Shown: positions 9,015 to 18,639 of the stretch, piece by piece | Position numbering within the stretch: the first letter of the stretch is position 1 | Layout of the letters: the number at the start of each line of letters is the position of its first letter | NCBI GenBank assembly: GCA_948144175.1 | Contig: CANXME010000897.1 | Coordinates: 635,001 to 699,000, forward strand | DNA length: 64,000 nucleotides | Reading direction: 5' to 3' | DNA from: Closterium sp. NIES-65 | Taxonomy: Eukaryota; Streptophyta; Zygnematophyceae; Desmidiales; Closteriaceae | Notes under the pieces: generated by a model | Seen by the model: only the letters and a program-made list of their open reading frames with translations | The model's database searches: none | Told to the model about the DNA's origin: nothing | Translations under genes and position numbers: made by a program

Positions 9015-9780
9015 AGCTGCTGACGCGGGAATGGCAGGGCAGAGCGATTGCAGGCAAGCTGTAGTAGCAGCAATAGTAGAAGCAGCAGTGCAGCAGTAGA
9101 AACCTATATGCCAGGCAACTAGGCAGCGCGGCGTGGCTCAGCAGGGCGGTGCGACTCGGGCGGTGCGGCGCGGCTCGGGCGGTGCAGCGCGGCTCGGGCG
9201 GTGCAGCGCGGCTCGGGCACGGCGGGGCAGTGCGGCGCTGGCAGCAGCAGCAGCGTAGCAGTGGCTGCAGTGCTGGCAGGGCGGGCTGGACGCAGCGCAG
9301 CGCGGGCAGGGCGCTTAGGGCCGCACGCTGGCTGTGCAGGCAGATCCCGGGCAGGGCGGGCCTTAGGGGCAGCGCGCAAGCGACGTCAGCGAGACGCGGG
9401 CAGCGCGCAAGCAGGGCGTGCAGCGCGTGGGCAGGGCGTCGGCCGTGCAGGCAGCGCGCGGGCAAGGCAGGCAGCGCGCGGGCAGGATCTGCAGCGCGCG
9501 GGCAGCAGCAACAGCGCGCGGGCAGCGCAGGCAGCTGGCGGGCAGGGCGCGGGGTGGCGCGACGGGGTGTAGCAGGCAGCCGAGCAGGGGCAGGCGGCGC
9601 GCGGGGCTACAGGCGGGGCATCGCGCTTGAGAAAACGCGCGCTGCAGAAGTGGCGCGCGGCCAGCAGGGGCAGCGCGCATGTGGCATGCGCGGGGCAACG
9701 CGACGTGGGGTAGGGCAGTGGGGTAACGCGGTAACTACAGTTGGAATGGTGGGCCCGAAAGAAAACAATCCTACGGACCT
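9015..9780 (-). repeat. GC-rich tandem-repeat leader of Cop-B
   Basis: The plus strand is a tandem array of 10-16 bp units such as GCAGCGCGCGGGCAGG and CTCGGGCGGTGC. The repeat unit differs from those of other copia leaders here but has the same position and composition. Long frames on both strands are compositional. Confidence 0.7.
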
Positions 9781-9927
9781 ACTGCTCTGAAACCATGTTA
9801 GAATGAGAAGCAAGAATGACTACAGTGAAAGCATTGTGGGTACAAGTACTAACCTAACATTGGGTTGTACCCCATATGGGCTACCCCACTATAGCCTAGA
9901 CAAAACTAGTATATATATAGTTTGACA
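9781..9927 (-). repeat. 5' LTR and primer site of Cop-B
   Basis: The LTR is 9796-9927 (132 bp), starting TGTCAAACTATATATA and ending CATTCTAACA on the minus strand. The primer site at 9781-9795 reads TGGTTTCAGAGCAGT. The stretch encoding GTAGCCCATATGGGG is shared with the other LTRs. The flank GAACG (9928-9932) is the candidate target duplicate. Confidence 0.85.
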
Positions 9928-10312
9928 GAACGGAGCAGAGAGAGGTGCCAGAAGAATTTGCAGAGAGACTGGAGAGACGGAGTGGTGGAGAGGGGTGCTG
10001 TGGATGTCGGTACGCCACAGAGCGATATGAGGGGGAAAGGTGATGAGGAAAGGAAATGGGAGACTGGCACGAGATGGCGAGCAGATCAGATGTGATGAAG
10101 CGAGGAGCATGGGATGATGCGAGCAGGAAGGGGACTGACTAGCATCAAACAACAGCAGTGCAATTCAAAACAAACTAATTCGACAGTGGCTGCCAAATAG
10201 CACCGGAAAACAACCGGATGAGGGAACAAGCTGTTTCGGGAGAAGCCGAAGCACAAAGCACCGAGAAAGAAACCCGATGGAGAGGGCAGGAGCTGCTGAG
10301 ATGGGTGCTTAC
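9928..10312. other. Unassigned low-copy stretch
   Basis: No repeat or recognisable gene. The minus strand is T/C-rich and lacks a convincing frame, consistent with intron or spacer next to the exon candidate at 10313. Confidence 0.4.
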
Positions 10313-10368
10313 TTTCCTGTGAAGATGCGTTGCCCTGCTGCCTGCATGAGCTCTTGATACTCGTGACC
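10313..10368 (-). CDS. Possible host exon (56 bp)
   Basis: On the minus strand it is bounded by a good acceptor (TCTCCCAG at 10369-10376) and a good donor (AAA/GTAAGC, donor at 10311-10312). One frame is open and reads EYQELMQAAGQRIF, which looks like real coding sequence. I do not recognise the protein. If real, Cop-B landed in the next intron. Confidence 0.3.
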
Positions 10369-10413
10369 CTGGGAGAAGCCCTAGAGAGAGCGAGCGTCCC
10401 CCTCCCCTTCCCC

Positions 10414-10587
10414 CTAGCTTGCTCCCCCTCGCCCCTCCCAAGCGGGCACCACTGTCTGCCAGAGGTACTCCTCGCGCACCCACGGCACGAAACGCTCCAT
10501 CAACATCGGGTCAGAATACGCACACGCGGGTAGCGGAGCATGCCACGTGGCAGGTTGGTGCCGCCGATGCGGCTGCTGTGGACACAT
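10414..10587 (-). CDS. Possible host coding segment (57 codons)
   Basis: A minus-strand frame from ATG at 10587 contains DPMLMERFVPWVREEYLWQT, with a mix of aromatic and charged residues unlike the low-complexity frames nearby. It ends in TAG at 10414. It lies just upstream, in the same direction, of the 56 bp exon candidate at 10313-10368, but I cannot find a convincing GT donor joining them. No family is recognised. Confidence 0.28.
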   Translation of the reverse strand: MCPQQPHRRHQPATWHAPLPACAYSDPMLMERFVPWVREEYLWQTVVPAWEGRGGAS

Positions 10588-10714
10588 GACACGTGGCCAG
10601 GTGGAGGCGCGCCTTTCTCAGCAGCTCCCAAAGCGGAGGAGCGCTTTGCTCAGGTGCTCCCAGAGATTACCCATTGCGAGGTACCGCGCGGATGGCGCCG
10701 TGGCTGGGGGTCGG

Positions 10715-10870
10715 ATGCGGGGGAAAGGGGGGAGGTGGGGGGAAGGGGAAGAGGGGGAGAGGGGGAAAAGGTGAGTAGGGGGAGAGGGGGAGTAGGGGGA
10801 GAAGGGGAAAGGGGGAAAGGGGGAGAGGGGGAACGGGGGAGTAGGGGGCCATTGGGGAATAGGAGTGGGG
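10715..10870. repeat. Purine tract (GGGGGA)n
   Basis: The plus strand is almost pure G and A, with units such as GAGAGGGGGA and AAAGGGGG. It is low-complexity spacer; the sequence between it and 11082 shows nothing else. Confidence 0.7.
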
Positions 10871-11082
10871 AAACCAGGTGCAAGCACGCGTGTGCTAGCG
10901 GAGGGAGCAGGCGATCATGGGGGGAGGGACGAGGGACGCGCGCTGGATTTGGGTGCTGGATAGCGTGTGAGGAGGTGCGAATCGGCACAAATACATGACG
11001 GAATCCCCACGAGGATCGTTCCAGTGAAGGGCGGAAAGGAGAGAGGGGGAGGGACAGGGATCGAACGATGCCTCGAACGCGC

Positions 11083-11600
11083 TGGGCTTGGGCATTTGAC
11101 CCGAACGGGTAGGGTAACCCGACCCGACCCGACCTTTTTGGCGTGTCGGGTGTATAATTCTAATTGGACTACCCGGGCGGGTCAGGTATGTATACCCACG
11201 TCGGGTAACAGATACCCGATACCCGACCCGGGTGTTCAAACTCTTGTATTTGATACCCGATACCCGACTTGGTTAAACATGCTTGAGGCTTGCAAAATGC
11301 CATAAGAAGCGCCTAACTACTAAATTTTCAACTAGGAGTTTAGGTAATCAATGGGAGCGCACCGTCACATTGTGTGGAATGTAAGATAAATGAAAATTTA
11401 ATCACATTGTCTTTACGGGTATACCCGGCCCGACCTCGGGTATACCCGACCCGATCTCGGGTTATAAATACCCGAGGTGTACAAAGCGGGTCGGGTAACT
11501 AACCTGACCATTAGTACCCGAGGTCGGGTATACCCGACCCGACCCCATCCTACCCTCGGGTAGCCCCGAACGGGTCGGGTCGGGCCAATGCCCAAGCCTA
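11083..11600. mobile_element. hAT-like MITE (518 bp)
   Basis: The ends form imperfect inverted repeats: TGGGCTTGGGCATTTG on the left and, reverse-complemented, TAGGCTTGGGCATTGG on the right. They are flanked by a perfect 8 bp duplicate GAACGCGC (11075-11082, 11601-11608). An 8 bp duplicate and T(A/G)GG termini fit the hAT superfamily. Both arms are packed with ACCCGACCCG-type repeats in inverted orientation, so the whole element could fold on itself. There is no transposase frame. Confidence 0.8.
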
Positions 11601-11916
11601 GAACGCGCTGCTTTGCGACGGCCGCCCCGCTGCGACGATGACTGCGACGCCAGCGAAGCCCATGTACGATCTCGGCAAAATCGTCCGCGTCCCTGCGACG
11701 GCCGTCAGAAGTATGTAGCGCAGTCCGGATGGTCCGGCTGGTCCGGGTCCCGACCCGGATGACCCGGATGATCCGATTTGGCGTCGCATTTCGGCTCCGC
11801 GACCCCTAGAATCCCTAGAATTTTGCTGAAAAAACGTTGGGGTTCCCCTGCCTTCTGTCCTTATGTCCTTAGTTCCGTCTTCGTCGAGTCAGTCGTCGTC
11901 CGTCTAGAGGGTTTTG

Positions 11917-11957
11917 ATGGATATATAAAGAAGGTGTCCCCTTCTATATACATCCAT
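11917..11957. other. 41 bp imperfect palindrome with TATATA
   Basis: The arms from 11917 (ATGGATATATAAAGAAGG) and to 11957 (CCTTCTATATACATCCAT) pair with few mismatches around a short TGTC centre. The minus strand reads TATATAGAAGGGG, similar to the TATA-(purine)-GGG core of plant rRNA gene promoters. This is a suggestion only. Confidence 0.4.
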
Positions 11958-12149
11958 CGGGGGGCCCGGGGCACGCCCATCGGAAGGGGGGACCTCTTCC
12001 GATCCTTAGCCCTTCCAGTGTGCGAGCCCCGCGGCCCACCAGAAGAGAGAGGGAGCGACCCTCACCCTTCAAACAGGCCGACCAACAACAACAATCCAGC
12101 CAGACCAACCAACCAACCCCCGAGAGGGCTCTGCCTACCCTCGATTTCC

Positions 12150-12153
<4 letters not shown>

Positions 12154-12232
<79 letters not shown>
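12154..12232. repeat. (CT)n microsatellite
   Basis: About 39 uninterrupted CT dinucleotides. Confidence 0.97.
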
Positions 12233-12234
<2 letters not shown>

Positions 12235-12411
12235 GTATCCCTCCTTCCATTGCCAACGCAGGGATGCGGACCCTTGTTGTCCTCTAAAAAAAGGGGAAAG
12301 GGAAGACAACAAGGGCCCGCCCGATGCCCTTCTCCGCGGGCATCGGACGCCCCCCCATGCCCTACCCCGGCGTTTAGGGTGGGAGGGGGGAAGAGAGGGG
12401 GGGTGGGTCAA

Positions 12412-12860
12412 GAACAAGGGCTGAATCTCAGCGGATCGTAGTAGCAAGGCTACTCTGCCGCGTACAATACCCCGTTCGGTTTAAGTCGTCTGCAAATGAT
12501 TAATTTCCCTGAAACGGTTGCCGCTCTTGTTCCACGAGCGTCTCGGCATATGCTCTTGGGGGCGCACAAAGCGTCCCCTATTCTTAGCCAGGGTGAGCCC
12601 AGAGAAGGTAATAACGCTTTCAGCTTGGATTCTGACTTAGAGGCGTTCAGTCATAATCCGGCGCATGGTAGGTTCGCGCCGCAGGCCGACCGGCCTGACG
12701 CTCGAGCCAATTATGCGAATCAACGGTTCCTCTCGTACTAAGTTGAATTGCTGCCGCGGAACCGGTGCATCAGTAGGGTAAAACTAACCTCTCTCACGAC
12801 GATCTAAACCCAGCTCACGTTCCCTATTGGTGGGTGAACAATCCAACACTTGGTGAATTC

Positions 12861-12905
<45 letters not shown>

Positions 12906-13120
12906 AACGTCGATATGAACGCTTGGCTCCCACAAGCTAGTTATCCCTATGGTAACTTTTCTGACACCTCTACCTTCAAGCTCCGAAGAGCTAAAGGATC
13001 GATAGGCCCCGCTTTCACGGCTTGTATTCGTACTGAAAATCAAAGTCAAGCGAGCTTTTGCCCTTTTGCTCCACACGAGATTTCTGTTCTCGTTGAGCTC
13101 GCCTTAGGACACCCGCGTTA
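12412..13120 (-). rRNA. 26S rRNA, 3' part (split, partial gene)
   Basis: The minus strand matches the 3' end of green-plant nuclear large-subunit rRNA. Landmarks are the 3' terminal GCTGAATCTCAG (plus strand near 12420), the sarcin-ricin loop AGTACGAGAGGAACC (12725-12739 complement) and conserved GATAACTAGCTTGTGGGAGC (complement near 12930-12950). Cop-C interrupts the gene at 13120, and the rest resumes at 20626. The sequence itself looks little degraded. Confidence 0.95.
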
Positions 13121-13251
13121 TGTCAGAACATTATAGCTTATACATCTGTGTAGGCTGTAGTGGGGTAGCCCATAAAGGGTACAACCCAATTAGGGTTAGC
13201 ACTTGTACCCAACTGTTTCATAGTTCAATCATTCTCGTTCTAATTCTCACA
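13121..13251 (+). repeat. 5' LTR of Cop-C
   Basis: It starts TGTCAGAACATTATAG and ends CTAATTCTCACA. The primer site follows at once. Confidence 0.95.
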
Positions 13252-13265
13252 TGGTATAGAGCAGG
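13252..13265 (+). other. Primer binding site of Cop-C
   Basis: TGGTATAGAGCAGG, an initiator tRNA-Met-type site missing one base relative to TGGTATCAGAGC. Confidence 0.8.
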
Positions 13266-14305
13266 TTCCTCCGTGGGAACTGTTCCTAGGGCCCACCGAC
13301 CTTTTTTTTTTCCTGCCCGGAGCGCGCTTGGCCCCTGCCCGAGTCGCGCCCCGTGTGACTCCCCTTCGTGGCCTCTAGCGGCCTCCCTCACGGCCCCTAG
13401 TGGCCCCGTCGCGCCGTCCTCACGGCCCCGTCGTGCCGCCCTTGCGGCCCTCTTCGCACCGCCCTCGCGGCCCCTTTCCGCGGCCCCGTCGGCGCCCTTT
13501 CAGCGGCCCAGTTGCCGCCCTTTCCGCGGCCCCGTCGCCGCCCTTTCAGCGGCCCCATCGCTGCCCTTCCACGGCCTTGCCGCCTGCCCTTGCAGCGGAC
13601 CCGTCGCCGCCCTTCTGCGGCACCGACGCCGCCCTTCCGCGGCCCCGTCGCCGCCCCTCCACGGCCCCGACGCCGCCCTTCCACGGCCCCGTCGCCGCCC
13701 TCCAGCGGGCCCGTCGCCCCTCGTCCGCGGCCTCGTCACCGCCCTTTCAGCGGCCCCGTCGCCACCCTTTCAGCGGCCCCGTCACCGCCCTATCACCGCC
13801 CCGTCGCCGCCCGCCCTTTCAGCGGCCCCGTCGCTGCCCTTCCGCGGCCCCGTCGCCGCCCTTCAGCGGCCCCGTCGCCACCCTTCCGTGACCCCGTCGC
13901 CGCCCTTTCAGCGGCCCGTCGCCGCCCTTTCAGCGGCCAGTCGCCGCCCTTTCAGCGGCCCGTCGCCCCCCTTTCAGCGGCCCCATCGCCGCCCTTCCGC
14001 GGCCCCGTCGCCACTCAGCCGCCCAGCGCCAGGGCCGCCGAGCCGCCCAGCCGCCGAGCAACCGAGCCGCCGAGCAGCCGAGCCGCCGAGCAGCCAAGCC
14101 GCCGAGCAACCGAGCCGCCGAGCAGCCGAGCCGCCCGACCGCCGAGCCGCCCTGCAGCCGAGCCGCCCAGCCGCCGAGCCGCACCGCAGCCAAGGCGCTG
14201 CCGCCTGTCGGCCTGCCCGGTACCGCCCCACTTGCCTGGTAAGAGCAGCGCCTCTACCACTGCACTGCCCTACCCCACTGTACTCACTGCCTGTCTACTG
14301 CTGTC
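13266..14305 (+). repeat. C-rich tandem-repeat leader of Cop-C
   Basis: From about 13380 to 14030 it consists of imperfect 20-25 bp units around GCCGCCCTTTCAGCGGCCCCGTC. From 14030 to 14180 the unit becomes GAGCCGCCGAGCAGCC. This is the sense-strand view of the leader seen in the other copia elements. Open frames on both strands lack stops because of the repeat and are not taken as genes. Confidence 0.75.
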
Positions 14306-16155
14306 ATGGCCTCCCCTAGTGTTCTCACCTTTGACGCTGAGGGTCGGGCAGTTGACTTTGAGGTCTAGGTAGATGATCTGCAGCTTTTCCTACAGTGCGA
14401 TAGGGCAGACGGTCTCTCCCTGTTTGACCTCACTTCTGGTGCCTCTCCTGCCCCTACTGCTGATGCTGTCGCCACTGTTCGCTCACAGTGGGCCACGCGT
14501 GATGCTTCTGCTCGCCTTGCTGTGCGCCGCCACTTACCGACCACTGAGCGTGCACACATTAGCCAGTACAAGAGTGCTCAGACCTTGTACGACGGTGTAG
14601 CTGCACGCTACTCTTCCCCTGCCACTGCTCCACTGAGCCGCCTCATGCTACCGTACCTCTTCCCTGACCTTGCTGCCTTTCCCACAGTCGCTGACCTCAT
14701 TACGCACCTCCGCACTAGTGACACTCGCTACCGCGCTGCGCTTCCTGCTGATTTCTGCACCAAGAACCCCCCCCCCCCATGTACATCACCCTCTACTACA
14801 TAGTCACCCGGCTCCCTGACTCTTTGTGCGTAGTCAGGGACCACTTCCTCTCAGTTTGCCCCACCACTCTCACCGTTGAATTCCTCGAGAAGGCCCTCCT
14901 AGCATCAGAGAAGAGTATAGTCGCTGTAGGAGCCTCTCGTGGTGACCCTCGCACCCCCGTCTTTGAGGGGTGTTCTCCCTCCCCCCTCTTGCCCTCTGTT
15001 GCCTCTAGTGCTGCGACCGACCTCGTTGGTTTCGATTCGGTCGGCGCTGCGTCTGCCCCGAGCGGGAGACACCGCACCGGCAAGGGCAAGGGGGGCAAGG
15101 GCGCTGGAGGGGATGGCGGGGGCGGTGGAGGTGGTGGTGGAGGCAGTGGTGGGAGTGGTGGCGGGGGTGGCGGCGGCGGCGACAGCAGTGGAGGCGGCGG
15201 AGGCGGCAGTGGTGGCGGAGGGAGCGGAGGCGGCGGAGGTGGCGGAGGAGGCGGAGGTGGAGGAGGCGGCGGAGGCGGCGGCGGCGGCGGTGGTGGAGCG
15301 GGTCGCGACTGTGCGCAAAGGAGTGGCTCAGGTGGTGGTCCGCGCCAGCAGCAGCGGAGTGGTGTGACCCTGTCCCCTCAGCAGCTTCGTAAGTGGTACA
15401 CTGCGCGCCAGCGCGGTGGGGGTTTTGGTCCCTGCACTTACGTCCTCCGTACCGGTGACCGAGCTGGTGAGCAGTGCGGGGGCCTGCACTCCACCCAGCG
15501 CTGCTTCGGTCGCCTGACGGACGCGTGGCGTCGCCAGTTCCCTGAGGCGTCAGAGATCCCTCGCTGGGGAGATCTGTCTAGGGCGGGGGTTGCCGTCTTT
15601 GATATTGACTATGATGCTATCCTTGCTGCCATGTATTCTGTGACTACTAGTGTTGAGGGTGACTGTTACCTGTGTGTACCGCCTGACCCGGGCATTGAGG
15701 CCACTGCTCTAGGTGCTGGTGAGGCTGCTGCTCTAGGTGCTAGTGCGTCTGCTGCCCCAGGTGCCTGTGCGTCTGCTGCCCCAGGTGCCAGTGCGTCTGC
15801 TGCCCCAGGTGCTGGTGAGTCTGCTCTCTCAGGTACTACGTCGGCTCAGGCCTTCCACACCTTCACCTTTGACTCGGGTGCGTCCCGCTCCTTCTTTCGA
15901 GACCGCACCACTCTTACGCCGCTCAGTCGGCCGGTTGCAGTCTCCCTGGCAGACCCCTCTGGGGGTCCTGTCCTTGCTAGCTTCTCCACTGTCTTACCGT
16001 GCCCAGCAGCCCCCTCTGGCACCCTGTCAGGTCTCTACCTCCCCTCGTTCTCTACGAACTTGGTGAGTGGAGCTGACCTACAGGATAGGGGGGTTGACCA
16101 GTTCACTCCTGCGAGTCAGTGAGTGACCCACTGCACGTGTGCTCGGACAGGCTGA
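14306..16155 (+). pseudogene. Cop-C gag and protease
   Basis: ATG at 14306 starts VLTFDAEGRAVDFEV, then TAG (14366-14368) replaces the Trp codon present in other copies. A 12-base C-run (14767-14778) shifts the frame. After it come YITLYYIVTRL, a poly-Gly tract (about 15110-15300), an LRKWY module, a C-X13-C-X3-H-X4-C motif (15433-15504) and the protease DSGASRSFF (near 15870-15900). TGA codons at 16120 and 16153 look like CGA changed to TGA. Confidence 0.9.
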
Positions 16156-18639
16156 CACTTGGCCACGTTCACTCGTCGGCCAGGGTCGAGCCTGTACACC
16201 CTTACTACTGAGTCTCCTCCGGCTGCTGAGTCTGGCCAGGTAGCTGCGTCGAGTCAGGTGCTTGCTGCAGCGTCCAGGTCTGGTCCTGAGTCTGCTCCCT
16301 GCTCGTGTCGTCTCCTGTTCCACCAGACTCTCCTCTGGCACCACCGCCTTGGTCACCCCTCCCTGCCTCGTATCCGAGGCATGGCCTCCTGTGTCCTTGT
16401 CTCTGGTCTCCCTCGGTCTCTCCCTCCCCTACCTCCGGGGCCTGGCCCTACCTGCGTCCCCTGCGTCGAGGGGCGACAGTGCGCCGCCCCTCACTCCTCC
16501 GAGTTTCCTCCGACAGAGGCTCCGCTGCAGACCCTCCACATGGACGTGTGGGGCCCCGCCCACGTCCGTGGACAGGGGCGCGAGCGTTACTTCCTGTTGG
16601 TGGTTGATGACTACTCGCGTTACACCACAGTCTTCCCCTTGCGCAGCAAGGGTGACGTCACTGAGGTGTTGATCGTCTGGATCCGCACAGCTCGTCTCCA
16701 GCTCAGAGAGAGTTTCGGCTCGGACTTTCCTGTTCTGCGTCTGCACTCGGACAGAGGCGGGGAGTTTTCCTCTGCCCTTTTGGGAGCCTTCTGTCGTGCA
16801 CAGGGCATCCGCCAGACCTTCACGCTTCCGGCCTCTCCACAGCAAAATGGGATTGCTGAGCGCCGCATTGGCATGGTCATGGACGTCGCTCGTACGTCCA
16901 TGATGCATGCGGGTGCCCCCCATTTTCTGTGGCCGTTTGCGGTTCAGTACGCCGCGCATCAGCTCAACCTTCAGCCCCGGGTCTCCATGCCAGAGACCTC
17001 CCCCGCCTTGCGGTGGACTGGGAAGGTTGGCGATGCGTCTGCGTTTCGGGTCTGGGGATCTCGGGCGTTTGTCCGTGACTTGTCTGCGGACAAGCTGTCC
17101 CCCCGTGCTGTTCCCTGCGTCTTCCTTGGCTTCCCGCCTGACGCGCCTGGGTGGCAGTTTTACCACCCCACCTCGCGCCGTCTTCTGTCCTCCCAGGACG
17201 TCACCTTTGACGAGTCGGTGCCTTACTACCGTCTCTTCCCCTACCGCACTGCGCCCCTTCCCCCGCCGCCGCTCTTCCTTGCACCAAGTCCTCCCCCGGT
17301 AGACCCTCTCCCCCCTCAGGGTCCTGCCCCTTCAGGTGTGTCCCAGGTAGACGCAGTCGAGCCTGTCGAGGTAGCTGTTGACTTTGGAGCTGCTAGAGGT
17401 GCTGAGCCTGCGGGTGCCGGGTCTGGGGGTGCTGAGACTGGGGGTGCTGAGCTTGGGGGTGCGGAGTCCGGGGGTGCTGAGACTGGGGGTGCTGAGTGTG
17501 GGGGTGCTGAGCCTGGGGGTGCTGGGTTTGGGGGTGCGGAGCCTGGGGGTGCGGAGCCTGGAGGTGCGGAGCCTGGGGGTGCCGAGCCTGGGGGCGTTGG
17601 GTATGCTCGTGTGGCCGCCGGCGGTGCTTTGTCGAGGAAGGAGCCACTCTCTTCACACAAGCTGCGCGAGTGGTTTGCCCGCCGCTGGAGACGTGCTGCT
17701 GAGACTGGGGGTGCTGCTGGGGCTACTGGAGCTGGTCCTGCTGGAGCTGCTGGCGGTACTAGTGCTGCTGGAGCTGGAGCTGCTGGGGGTGTTGGCGCTG
17801 GTGTTTCTACTGGCGCTGGTGCGTCTGAGGGTGCTGCTGAGGCTGCTGGAGCTGACGGTCCTATTGGAGCTGGTGCTTCTGGAGCTGGAGCTGCTGGGGG
17901 TGTTGGCGTTGGCGGTGCTGCTGGCGCTCGTGCTTCTGAGGGTGCTGGAGTTGGCGCTGTTGGAGCTGCAGGTGCTGCTAGCGCTGGTGCTGCCACTTGG
18001 GGTACTGGTGCAGTCCCTGCTGGTTCTGGAGGCGCTGAGCGGCTGAGGCCGTACTTCATTCCGCTCTTGGAGCAGGTTCTTGGTCTCCCGCTCTCTCCTG
18101 GTCTTGCTCCTTCCTTAGAGTGTCCACAGCCTGTCCAGTCGCAGTCACAGTTACAGCCCGCCTCCCCTCTACCTGCTCCTTCTCCCTACACAGGTCCTAC
18201 TGGAGGTCTTGCTGAGCGTCGTGCGCCTGCGTCTCGTCCTGCGTCGCCTGTTCGTACTGCTCGCACTGGTGGTCGAACTGCGCGTCCGCCTCCTCCTGCG
18301 GTCCCCGGCACACACCAGATGGCGCTGCGTCCTTCCACTGCTCCTCTGCGTGTCCTGTTGCCGTCTCCTCCAGAGTCCTCTCTTCTTACTCTTGCTGACC
18401 CGGATTCTGACTCCCTTCGTGCTGCTGGTCCTTCGGTCACGCGTCTCCTTGCTACTGTTGTCACTAACCCTTCCTTTGAGTCCTCTGCTGCGTCTGCCCT
18501 ACTTGCTGAGCTTGTCGACTTTGCTGCTCGCTGTCGTCTAGACTACGCTGCCAGTCTCGTTGCTGAGTCTAAGTCTGTCTATCCTCCGTCCGTCGGGGGT
18601 GAGTGTGCTCTTAGCACGGACGTCCTTGAGGACAGGTAG
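16156..18639 (+). pseudogene. Cop-C integrase and integrase-RT linker
   Basis: It encodes a copia integrase with LLWHHRLGHPSL and CVPCVEGRQ (zinc site), HMDVWGPAHV, RLHSDRGGEFSS and SPQQNGIAERR (catalytic D, D, E). Downstream lies a long Pro/Gly/Ala linker with GGAEP-type pentapeptides (about 17400-17600), the module LREWFARRW (about 17670) and alanine-rich repeats. TAG at 18637-18639 (from CAG) interrupts just before the RT; the frame continues after it. Confidence 0.9.

Larger units (their letters stand above)
11609..12411. other. Spacer downstream of the 26S rRNA 3' end
   Basis: No coding signal. The rRNA is transcribed leftwards, so this would be external or intergenic spacer if the gene ever belonged to an rDNA array. 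It contains a palindrome (11917-11957) and a long CT microsatellite (12154-12232). Frames spelling RERER or SLSLS repeats here come only from the microsatellite. Confidence 0.5.

Noticed and set aside
11083..11600. Telomere-like or satellite array from ACCCGACCCG motifs
   Set aside because: The motifs are irregular and in inverted halves, bounded by terminal inverted repeats and an 8 bp duplicate, so a MITE explains them.
11944..12447. Frames spelling RERER or SLSLS repeats
   Set aside because: Direct translation of the CT microsatellite.
12496..13136. Short frames across the 26S rRNA 3' part
   Set aside because: The DNA is clearly rRNA; the frames overlap conserved rRNA blocks. The same holds for frames in 20630-22150.
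17316..18059. Antisense frame of about 247 codons opposite the Cop-C linker
   Set aside because: Mirror of the GGAEP/Ala repeats on the sense strand; similar antisense frames occur opposite every copia linker (28682-28906, 36491-36877, 51037-51705).
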